A stretch of 12,236 nucleotides of DNA from DASYYE01 sp035946955. Its GTDB lineage: Bacteria; Actinomycetota; Actinomycetes; Streptosporangiales; Streptosporangiaceae. A program made the translations under genes and the position numbers. The stretch lies in NCBI GenBank assembly GCA_035946955.1, contig DASYYE010000337.1:1-12236 (forward strand). The letters run 5' to 3'. The notes under the pieces are model-generated. The model saw nothing but the letters and a program-made list of their open reading frames with translations. It made no database searches and was not told where the DNA came from. How positions within the stretch are numbered: the stretch's first letter is position 1; each line of letters opens with the position of its first letter. Below are positions 7,101-12,236 of the stretch, piece by piece.

Positions 7101-7540
7101 CCCGCGCCTGCTACGCCGCGGCCCTGCACGCCGCCCGCCAGAGCGGCGACCGCTACTTCCAGGGCCGCGTGCATGAGGGCCTGGTCAATGCCTGCCTGGC
7201 CGCGGGTGAGCCCTGCCTGGCACACGAGCACTGGCAGCAGGCCCTGGTCATCTACACCGATCTCGGGGTGCCGGACGTGTCCAGGCTCCGCACCAGCCCA
7301 GCCAGGCTCGGACTCGTGTCGGCCGCCAATACCCGGCCGAGCACCCACACCGGCCCGCTGACCGGGCACTCCGGCTCAGCCGGCACAGGGGCGGAGCCGG
7401 GGGTTCCACCGGCCCCCGGAGCGTACCTGGACGGTTCACCGGTAGCTGCCGACGCCGGGCAGCCTGGTGGCGATGGCGGTCCTGCCGGAAGGCTCGGCCC
7501 AGTCCCGCGCCGCGACGCGGCCGGTGGCGGGGCTGCCTGA
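4178..7540 (+). CDS. AfsR-like SARP regulator with NB-ARC and TPR domains
   Basis: This 1120-residue cytoplasmic transcription regulator has the AfsR architecture. An OmpR-type winged helix (about 10-105, starting LHVQVLGPVRAW) is followed by a bacterial transcriptional activation domain (about 110-258, ending DEELGIEPGPALQRMHEQIL). The NB-ARC NTPase has Walker A GTAGVGKT (345-352), Walker B LLVVLDN (424-430), TSR (452-454), KLPLAL (508-511 region) and MHD at 622-624. About seven 40-residue TPR units (about 752-1035) contain repeated NQQAL helices. A low-complexity tail of about 80 residues ends the protein. All NTPase motifs look intact. SARPs usually activate secondary-metabolite genes; the STAND module gates this by nucleotide and ligand or protein binding. 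The target here is unknown, and a link to the precursor 4 kb away is only possible. Start ATG 4178 fits the usual distance to VLGPV. Confidence 0.92.
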   Translation: MPGLDSSALHVQVLGPVRAWRDGQEVDLGPPQRRAVLAVLAMAAGRIVSRHELIDAVWDAPSDKADSALYAAISRLRGVLEPGRGARDGSKRVLATSGAGYVLGMQPEQVDAGAFTIGVAAARRARTAGDLTRAVHSFEEALGLWQGSALAGVDGMWASAERVRLAEARLVAMEEHAAVRLALGCHAEVAVELAGLVGRHPLREELRRLLMLALYRSGRQADALTVFHDTRRTLDEELGIEPGPALQRMHEQILAADPGLMLPDPPNLAAPAAQTDPAELADTGWEGQRLVPIPRELPADVRAFTGREADLAELDRLLQGSTGDGNDAAGHGSAPSAMMVAAVSGTAGVGKTALVVRWAHRVAPKFPDGQLYVNLRGYDPGTPVSAADALAQFLRALGVTDAEIPLAEDERAARYRSLVAGKQLLVVLDNAATVDQVRPLLPGAATVMVVVTSRDSLAGLVAVDGAHRLVLGRLNNPDTMALLRALIGERVDADPAAAKSLAGKCAKLPLALRVAAELAAARPDTPLAELVAELAGQPGPLGLLDTGDPYGAPATVFSWSYRYLPPHAAAMFRLLGLHPGAAWDRHAAAALAGATLAETSRLLAVLARAHLIAPIGPDRYEMHDLLRAYAASLAASHDSAEDRQAALNRLFDYYLATSAVAVGALEVRYHGPEPPPVHTPVPAFDSAEAALTWLDAEVATLTAVATYAAASGWPSYTTRLAVILRHYLNDRYTYALALYDLALEAARRSGDPGGEAEALIGMGLAHHRQGRTELAAACNQQALDISRETGHRLQLARALCNIGIDHAQQGDFQQAAECNQQALALFHELGSSTGEVSQLVNLGVIYFRQGRDQQAFDCHKKALLLAREIGFRNGEVAALVNLGDACHRMGQDQQASDYLEEALTLSRSIGSAPLEGHALAKLSEARRRRGEFAQAAEYSQLALAICRDAGDREGEIEALSSAAATFLDTGDPAQARACYAAALHAARQSGDRYFQGRVHEGLVNACLAAGEPCLAHEHWQQALVIYTDLGVPDVSRLRTSPARLGLVSAANTRPSTHTGPLTGHSGSAGTGAEPGVPPAPGAYLDGSPVAADAGQPGGDGGPAGRLGPVPRRDAAGGGAA

Positions 7541-7654
7541 CATACCCATGGCACCCATGGTGAAGCAGGGGCCTTGCGATCCTCTTGTCTTCTTCTTGAG
7601 TCCGCGTGTACTGCCGGTGCCCTCGCAGCAGGCCGGCGGGTTAGGTTGGTGGGT

Positions 7655-8458
7655 GTGGCGGTGACCGGATGGCAGGTGAAGAAGGCGGCGGCATTCGCGG
7701 CCCTTCATGGCGGGGAGCCTTTCGTGATCCCCAACCCCTGGGACGCGGGCTCGGCCCGGATCCTGGCGGCACTGGGGTTCCAGGCGCTGGCCAGCACGAG
7801 TTCCGGGTTCGCGTTCACGCTTGGCCGGCTGGATGGGCATGTCAGCCTCGACGAGGTGACCAGGCACGCGGAGGCCCTGGACCAGGCGACGGACCTGCCT
7901 GTCTCGGTCGACCTGGAGAACGGGTACGGCGCCGCGCCAGCCGACGCTGCCCGCGCCATCGAACGGATCGCGGCAGCGGGGGCGGTAGGCGGCTCCATCG
8001 AGGACTACGACCGGGATGGGTTCCTGTACGACCTGCCGCAGGCCACCGAGCGGGTCGCAGCGGCAGCGGAAACCGCCCACGGGTTCGGCTTCCCGTTCAT
8101 GCTGACCGCGCGGGCGGAGAACCACATCCGCGGCAACCCCGACCTCGACGACACCATCGCCCGGCTCCAGGCGTACGAGCGGGCTGGCGCTGACGTGCTG
8201 TACGCGCCGGGCTTGCGGACTGTGGCGCAGGTCCGGGCGGTGTGCGAGGCCGTGTCCAGGCCGGTCAACGTGCTGGCGGTACCGGGCCTGTCCTTCGCGG
8301 ACATCGCGGCGGCCGGGGCCCACCGCGTGAGCGTCGGGGGTGCGCTGACCTGGGCTGCCGCCGATGCGCTTGTACAGGTTGCCACGGCCATCCGCGACCA
8401 GGGTGACTTCAGCGGCCTCGGTGCCCGGCCGGCGCTCACGGACTGGTTCACGCCCTAA
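7655..8458 (+). CDS. PEP mutase / isocitrate lyase superfamily protein
   Basis: This is a protein of about 267 residues. The PEPM/ICL fold is shown by IPNPWDAGSARILAALGF (25-42), TSSGFAFTLG, the metal-site strand SVDLENGYG (D86, E88), GGSIEDYD (E116, D117), and TARAEN (151-156), followed by a YAPGLRT and VSVGG barrel end. The KKCGH signature of true isocitrate lyase is absent. The family includes PEP phosphonomutases, methylisocitrate lyases and oxaloacetate hydrolases, and this subgroup of short proteins is mostly of unknown substrate. The frame is open from 7574, but homology begins after 7655. I chose GTG 7655 (GTG 7661 is the alternative); TAGGTT at 7642-7647 seven nt upstream would suit a leaderless transcript. 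The gene ends 26 nt before the amidohydrolase start, so the two are probably co-transcribed. There is no sign of phosphonate genes nearby. Confidence 0.85.
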   Translation: MAVTGWQVKKAAAFAALHGGEPFVIPNPWDAGSARILAALGFQALASTSSGFAFTLGRLDGHVSLDEVTRHAEALDQATDLPVSVDLENGYGAAPADAARAIERIAAAGAVGGSIEDYDRDGFLYDLPQATERVAAAAETAHGFGFPFMLTARAENHIRGNPDLDDTIARLQAYERAGADVLYAPGLRTVAQVRAVCEAVSRPVNVLAVPGLSFADIAAAGAHRVSVGGALTWAAADALVQVATAIRDQGDFSGLGARPALTDWFTP

Positions 8459-8484
8459 TCCCTCTTGACCCCTTGGCGGCGCTG

Positions 8485-10077
8485 GTGGACTCACGGATCT
8501 TGCTCCGCGGCGGCCTGGTCGCCGATGGCGTTGGCGCAACCGCACGGCATGCGGATGTGCTGGTCGAGGGGCACCGGATCACGGCCATGGGGGTCGTCAG
8601 CACCTCGCCTGGTGAATGCGAAGTGGTCGACCTCACGCCAGGCAGTGTGGTGTGTCCCGGGTTCATCGACGCGCACGTCCATGCCGAGGGGCCACTGCTG
8701 GCCACCGGACTGGTCGAGGGCGCCCTGGCCCAAGGGGTGACCACACTGGTCGTGGGCCAGGATGGGCAGTCGTGGGTGGGCGCGAACGCCGCCACGGCGC
8801 AGTACCTGAACCAGTACTTCGCCCCGGTCAATGGGCGGCTGGAACCAGCCCGTGACCTCAGCGTCGCTGGCTTCCGGGCGGCAGTGACCGGCCGGCTCTG
8901 CCAGAACGTCGCGGTCCTCGCCTCGCAGGGCACCATCCGCCACAATGTCGCGGGCATGGCGGTGGGGCCACTGCAAGCGGCCGAGCGTGACGCGGCGCGC
9001 CGGGAGGTGGAGCAGGCACTGGCCGACGGCGCGGTCGGCCTGTCCAGCGGGCTGGACTACCTGCCCAGCCGGTTCGGCATGGCCGAGGAGGTCGCCGAGA
9101 TAGCCCGCCCGCTGGCGGCCGCGGGGCGGCCGTATGTCTCGCACCTGCGCGGTTATGGGCCAGATGTCGGGGCAGGGCTGACCGAACTGGTGTCGGTGGG
9201 GCGGGACGCCGGTGCCCGGGTGCACGCCAGTCATCTCTGGGGCACACCGGCCGACCTTGCGGCCGCGTTCGGGGCCGCGGACGGCGCGGGCGTGGCCCTG
9301 ACCTTCGACATGTACCCCTACCAGCGGTCGAGCACCATCCTGGCGTCACTGCTGCTGCCAACCGAGGTCCAGGCAGATGGCCCGCAGGGCACTCTCGCGG
9401 CGCTCCGCGACCCCCGGCAGCGGGCCGGGTTGCTGGCTGGGGAGCGGTTCACCGAGGACTACCTGCGCAACGTCTACCTGGCATGCGTGCCCGAGGACAG
9501 GGCGAGCCTCGCCGGGCGCTCGGTGGCCGAGGCGGCTGAGCCCAGCGGGCAGACGGCTGGCGAGTGGGTGCTGGACCTGCTGGCTGACTCGGGCCTGGAC
9601 GCCGGAGGGCACCTGCACCGGCCGGCCCTGACCGAGGCCGACCTCGCGTGGCTGAACTCACACGAGCGTCACTGCGCCGGCTCGGACGGCATCTACCAGG
9701 GCCAGCGCCCCCACCCGCGCGGGTACGCCACCTTCGCCCGGCTGGCCGGTCAGTACGTAGCCAGCAGCGGCCCAGCCAGCGACAGCGCGGACGGCGACAG
9801 CCCGGACGGCGACAGCGCGGCCGCCTGGCAGAGCCTCGCCCGTCACCTGGCCACGACCGCGGCCGACGCCTACGGCCTGCGGGACCGGGGCAGGCTGGCC
9901 CCTGGCATGGCCGCGGACATCTGTGTCATCGCGCCCAGCGGCCTGAGCGCCACCGCCACCTACACCGACCCTCGGCGCAACGCGGCCGGCGTCGACCTGG
10001 TCCTGGTGAACGGCGTCATCACCTGGCGCGACGGGCATCCGGTGCCGGCCGCGCACGCTGGCGAACTGGTCTGCTGA
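8485..10077 (+). CDS. N-acyl-D-amino-acid deacylase-like amidohydrolase
   Basis: This metal-dependent hydrolase has about 530 residues. It begins RILLRGGLVADG, then PGFIDAHVHAEG with metal ligands H64 and H66, GVTTLVVGQDGQ, GLDYLPSRFG, YVSHLRGYG, ASHLWG (His ligand), TFDMYPYQRSSTIL, CAGSDGIYQG with the likely catalytic Asp, HPRGYATFARL, and the C-terminal sandwich segment GRLAPGMAADICVI. This order is that of the D-aminoacylase branch of the amidohydrolase superfamily. In D-aminoacylases a Cys in a GNCG segment bridges the metal; here the segment reads GQDG (91-94), so that ligand is missing. Substrate may therefore differ from N-acyl-D-amino acids. The start is GTG 8485, or TTG 8473 in the same frame; neither has a strong ribosome binding site, consistent with translation coupled to the gene ending at 8458. 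A Ser/Asp/Gly-rich insertion lies near residues 433-447. Confidence 0.86.
   Translation: MDSRILLRGGLVADGVGATARHADVLVEGHRITAMGVVSTSPGECEVVDLTPGSVVCPGFIDAHVHAEGPLLATGLVEGALAQGVTTLVVGQDGQSWVGANAATAQYLNQYFAPVNGRLEPARDLSVAGFRAAVTGRLCQNVAVLASQGTIRHNVAGMAVGPLQAAERDAARREVEQALADGAVGLSSGLDYLPSRFGMAEEVAEIARPLAAAGRPYVSHLRGYGPDVGAGLTELVSVGRDAGARVHASHLWGTPADLAAAFGAADGAGVALTFDMYPYQRSSTILASLLLPTEVQADGPQGTLAALRDPRQRAGLLAGERFTEDYLRNVYLACVPEDRASLAGRSVAEAAEPSGQTAGEWVLDLLADSGLDAGGHLHRPALTEADLAWLNSHERHCAGSDGIYQGQRPHPRGYATFARLAGQYVASSGPASDSADGDSPDGDSAAAWQSLARHLATTAADAYGLRDRGRLAPGMAADICVIAPSGLSATATYTDPRRNAAGVDLVLVNGVITWRDGHPVPAAHAGELVC
9781..9825 (+). repeat. 15-bp tandem repeat inside the amidohydrolase gene
   Basis: Three 15-bp units (9781, 9796 and 9811), each starting GACAGC and carrying CGGACGGC or a variant of it, are in frame. 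They encode DSADG, DSPDG and DSAAA. The repeat sits in a probable surface loop between HPRGYATFARLAGQYV and the C-terminal helices and looks like a slippage-derived expansion. Confidence 0.6.
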
Positions 10078-10239
10078 CAGCGAGCGCCCTCGCCGACAAC
10101 CGGGTCCAGCCTGCCTGACGCCCCCGGGCCAATAGTCATGGGCTGGCGCGCAGGTAAGGCGGGCCACGACGGGCCCGGCCGAAGATAAGGCAACTGCCCG
10201 ATGCGCGTACCAGGGCCTTACCGCGAACCTCGAAGAGTC

Positions 10240-10256
10240 AGGGCCAAACCGGCCCT
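10240..10256 (+). promoter_or_regulatory. Leader hairpin before the small hypothetical gene
   Basis: AGGGCC, loop AAACC and GGCCCT form a perfect 6-bp stem that ends 24 nt before the GTG at 10281 and about 7 nt before its purine-rich ribosome binding site. The rest of the gap from 10078 shows nothing else I can call, apart from a distant 8-bp inverted pair GGTAAGGC (10153-10160) and GCCTTACC (10215-10222). A role in the 5' UTR is inferred. Confidence 0.3.
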
Positions 10257-10280
10257 CGGCTCATAGAGGAAGAGGAAGCG

Positions 10281-10553
10281 GTGCATCCCTACATCACGCA
10301 GGCGATCGCTGTCGAGCGGGTCAAGGAGCAGCGGTCGCGAGCGCAACAGGCACAACTGGCAAAGCAGGCACGCGGTGCGCGGGCGGCAGGCCGGGCCGAG
10401 GCCCGGCTGCCGTTCTCGCACCGGCCCCTCACCCAGCAGACGCAGCCCAAGGTCACGGACTGGGCACGGGCAGCGGTATCCGAGCCCCAGCCAGCCGCGG
10501 GCCCGGTGACTGGCGCCCACCAAACCGAGCCCGCAGGGTGCCGGGCGGCATAA
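10281..10553 (+). CDS. Small hydrophilic hypothetical protein, 90 residues
   Basis: The protein begins MHPYITQAIAVERVKEQR and has a charged, Gln/Arg/Ala-rich helical stretch to about residue 42 (SRAQQAQLAKQARGARAAGR). A Pro/Ala-rich tail without predicted structure follows. There is no membrane segment and no Cys cluster (one Cys near the end). The GTG start has GAGGAAGAGGAAG just upstream, an excellent ribosome binding site, which is the main support that the gene is real. From memory, short actinobacterial proteins opening with M-x-P-Y/N-x-x-Q-x-x-A-x-E-R are common and of unknown function. It precedes the LuxR-family regulator in the same direction with a 128-bp gap holding a hairpin, so co-transcription is uncertain. 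Confidence 0.6.
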   Translation: MHPYITQAIAVERVKEQRSRAQQAQLAKQARGARAAGRAEARLPFSHRPLTQQTQPKVTDWARAAVSEPQPAAGPVTGAHQTEPAGCRAA

Positions 10554-10561
10554 GGCAGGCC

Positions 10562-10616
10562 GTGCCAGCCGAGGCCCCGGCACAGGTGGCGGGAATGCGA
10601 CCCGCCGTCCTGGCAC
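10562..10616 (+). terminator. Nested inverted repeats after the small hypothetical gene, possible terminator
   Basis: GTGCCAG (10562-10568) pairs with CTGGCAC (10610-10616) and encloses a second stem, GGCGGG (10588-10593) with CCCGCC (10601-10606) around a 7-nt loop. The structure begins 9 nt after the stop codon and lies just before the next regulator gene. It could be a weak terminator or attenuating structure; there is no U-tract. Confidence 0.35.
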
Positions 10617-10681
10617 CGGCTGGCGGTCACTGCCTCTCAGCGCTGGACGGACTGTCGGGCTGCGATGGCATGCTGGACATT

Positions 10682-12236
10682 GTGAGCGCTCGCATGACCA
10701 GCCCGGTCCTAGTGGGCCGGGAGGAGCAACGGGCTGTGCTCGATGCGGCACTGGACCAAGCCCGGACAGGCCGTCCGGCCACGGTACTGGTCGGCGGGGA
10801 GGCGGGAGTCGGCAAGTCTCGCCTGGTCAGCGAGTTCGCGGCGGCGGCGCGTCAAGCAGGCGCGCGGGTGCTGACCGGGGGCTGCCTCGACCTGGGGACT
10901 GACGGGCTGCCTTTCGCCCCCTTCGCTGCCATGCTCCGCGAACTCGTCCACGACCTGGGCGCCGACGGGGTGGCTGCGCTGCTGCCCGGCCATGCCACGC
11001 GCGAGTTCGCGCGGCTGCTGCCGGAGTTCGGCGCGGTGCACGCTGAGTCGGACCCGGCCATGGCCCGTGCGCGGCTGTTCGAGCAGATGCTGACACTGCT
11101 CGAACGACTGGCCGAGGCCGGATCGGTGGTCCTGGTCATCGAGGACGCCCACTGGGCCGACCATTCCACCCGCGACCTGACCGCGTTCCTCATCGGCAGC
11201 CAGCAGGTCCTCGACGGCGTGCTGATCGTCGTCAGCTACCGGTCAGACGAGCTGCACCGGACCCACCCGTTGCGGCCGTTGCTCGCCGGGCTCGACCGGC
11301 TCGGCTGGGTGGAACGGATAGAGGTGCCCAGGCTTGGCAGGCTGCACGCCGACGAACTGATCGCCCGCATCACCGGCAAGGAACCCGAGCCGTGGCTGGC
11401 CGATGAGGTGTACCGGCGGGCTGAGGGCAACCCCCTGTTCGTCGAGGAGTTGCTGTGCTGTGGCGGGGGCCTGACCGACGAGCTGCCCGAGTCCCTGCGA
11501 GACCTGCTGCTCGTGGCGGTACGGCGGCTGCCGGAGGAAACGCAGGAGCTGCTGGCGGCGGCCAGTGCCGGCGGGCAGCGCAGCGGCGACGCGCTGCTGG
11601 CGGCAGTGACCGGCCTGGACGACCACGGCCTCGCGCGGGGGCTGCGGCCCGCCGTGGCCGCCAACGTGCTCCTCGCTGACGAGGGCGGCTACACGTTCCG
11701 CCACGCGCTGATCCGTGAGGCCCTCTACGACGACCTGCTGCCCGGCGAGCGGACCCGGCTGCACACCCGTTTCGCAGAGGTACTCGGTACCGACGCCGCG
11801 CTGGTCGCCCCTGGCCGGGCACTCATCGAGCAGGCACACCACTGGTACTACGCGCACGACACCGGCTGGGCACTGCGCAGCGCGTGGGAGGCCGCCGCCG
11901 CCGCCGGCCACGCCCTGGCCCATGCCGAACAGCTCACCCTGCTCGCCAGGGTCCTCGAGCTGTGGGACAAGGTGCCGGACGCCGCGGAGCGGGCCGGCGT
12001 GAGTCATTCGGCTGTGCTGGAGCAGGCAGCGGCCATTGCGCAGGCCGCTGACGAGCACGAGCGTGGGATCGCTTTCGCGACGGCGGCGCTCAAGGAGATC
12101 GACCCGGCCGCCGAACCGGTGCGGGCGGCGCTGCTCCTGGAGACGCGGGCGACGCTGGGCAAGCACGTCGGCCACCACGACGCCGCAGCGGACCTCCAGG
12201 CGGCTTTGGAACTCGTCCCACCCGGCGTTGATGACG
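10682..12236 (+). CDS. LAL-type (MalT-like) LuxR-family regulator, AAA part; C-terminus outside the window
   Basis: A frame without stops runs from here to the right edge, giving 518 codons. The N-terminus SPVLVGREEQRAVLDAAL leads into a P-loop GEAGVGKS (39-46), then LDLGTDGLPFAPFAAMLREL, Walker B VVLVIEDAHWAD (149-160), VIVVSYRSDEL, RAEGNPLFVEELL, and YTFRHALIREALYDDL. This is the AAA_16-type ATPase module of large ATP-binding LuxR regulators; after it comes helical, TPR-like sequence (ALRSAWEAAAAAGHALAHAEQL). A C-terminal LuxR HTH is expected beyond the edge but not seen, so adenylate-cyclase-like or other AAA_16 proteins remain possible. Starts at ATG 10670, GTG 10682 and ATG 10694 are all in frame and none has a clear ribosome binding site. 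Such regulators often control antibiotic or catabolic clusters. Confidence 0.85.
   Translation, partial: MSARMTSPVLVGREEQRAVLDAALDQARTGRPATVLVGGEAGVGKSRLVSEFAAAARQAGARVLTGGCLDLGTDGLPFAPFAAMLRELVHDLGADGVAALLPGHATREFARLLPEFGAVHAESDPAMARARLFEQMLTLLERLAEAGSVVLVIEDAHWADHSTRDLTAFLIGSQQVLDGVLIVVSYRSDELHRTHPLRPLLAGLDRLGWVERIEVPRLGRLHADELIARITGKEPEPWLADEVYRRAEGNPLFVEELLCCGGGLTDELPESLRDLLLVAVRRLPEETQELLAAASAGGQRSGDALLAAVTGLDDHGLARGLRPAVAANVLLADEGGYTFRHALIREALYDDLLPGERTRLHTRFAEVLGTDAALVAPGRALIEQAHHWYYAHDTGWALRSAWEAAAAAGHALAHAEQLTLLARVLELWDKVPDAAERAGVSHSAVLEQAAAIAQAADEHERGIAFATAALKEIDPAAEPVRAALLLETRATLGKHVGHHDAAADLQAALELVPPGVDD

Noticed and set aside
4826..7369. Minus-strand ORF of 847 codons
   Set aside because: It lies fully antisense to the AfsR-like gene, whose domains are all recognisable. 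Long antisense open frames are expected in high-GC DNA with GC-rich third positions, and the translation resembles no protein family.
7541..7560. Direct repeat ACCCATGG twice just after the AfsR-like stop codon
   Set aside because: Only two short copies in tandem with no conserved context; no function can be argued.
7436..8545. Minus-strand ORF of 369 codons
   Set aside because: Antisense to the PEPM/ICL gene, which has clear active-site motifs; Arg/Gly-rich low-complexity translation.
11243..12178. Minus-strand ORF of 311 codons
   Set aside because: Antisense to the AAA/LuxR-family regulator with its Walker motifs; no family resemblance.
1..12236. CRISPR arrays, tRNA or rRNA genes, insertion sequences, attachment sites
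   Set aside because: No spaced direct repeats, no tRNA-like cloverleaf, no transposase or integrase reading frame and no terminal inverted repeats were seen in the window.

Overview
The window is high-GC DNA with strong third-position GC bias, GTG/TTG start codons and actinobacterial gene families (SARP/AfsR regulator, LAL-type LuxR regulator, DUF4230, YdeI/OmdA). It therefore looks like an actinomycete chromosome of the Streptomyces/Streptosporangiales/Catenulispora kind. The genus cannot be fixed from the sequence.

Left end (1-470): the most interesting gene is a small minus-strand ORF of 56 codons at 61-231. It encodes what looks like a thiopeptide (thiazolyl-peptide) RiPP precursor: an acidic leader ending AVESLTGGHGMTEVAG, then a Ser/Cys-rich core SCASFCSSSCCCCTVS. 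It has a good ribosome binding site and sits downstream of an unusually AT-rich patch that probably holds its promoter. It is transcribed out of the window to the left, so the YcaO, dehydratase and cyclase genes, if present, should lie there; none is visible here. A candidate start of the next minus-strand gene is seen at the extreme left edge.

470-4013: a divergently transcribed, secreted alkaline-phosphatase-superfamily phosphodiesterase ends at a strong hairpin terminator. It is followed by a convergent YdeI/OmdA-family gene, then a divergent pair: a 69-residue single-pass membrane protein (minus) and a membrane-anchored DUF4230 protein (plus). Their 143-bp intergenic region carries a 9-bp inverted repeat.

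4014-7540: a full AfsR-like regulator (OmpR-type winged helix, BTAD, NB-ARC, TPRs). Its upstream region contains five copies of the hexamer GGTGAG on both strands, which may be an operator.

7541-10077: two enzymes in a probable operon, a PEP mutase/isocitrate lyase superfamily protein and an N-acyl-D-amino-acid deacylase-like amidohydrolase. The latter lacks the usual metal-liganding Cys and carries a short tandem repeat insertion.

10078-12236: a small hydrophilic hypothetical gene preceded by a leader hairpin, then the first 518 codons of a large AAA/LuxR-family (LAL) regulator that runs off the right edge.

Taken together, this is a regulator-rich accessory stretch flanking the edge of a putative thiopeptide locus. 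The phosphodiesterase, OmdA gene and the two large regulators are neighbours only; nothing in the sequence proves that they take part in making or resisting the peptide.
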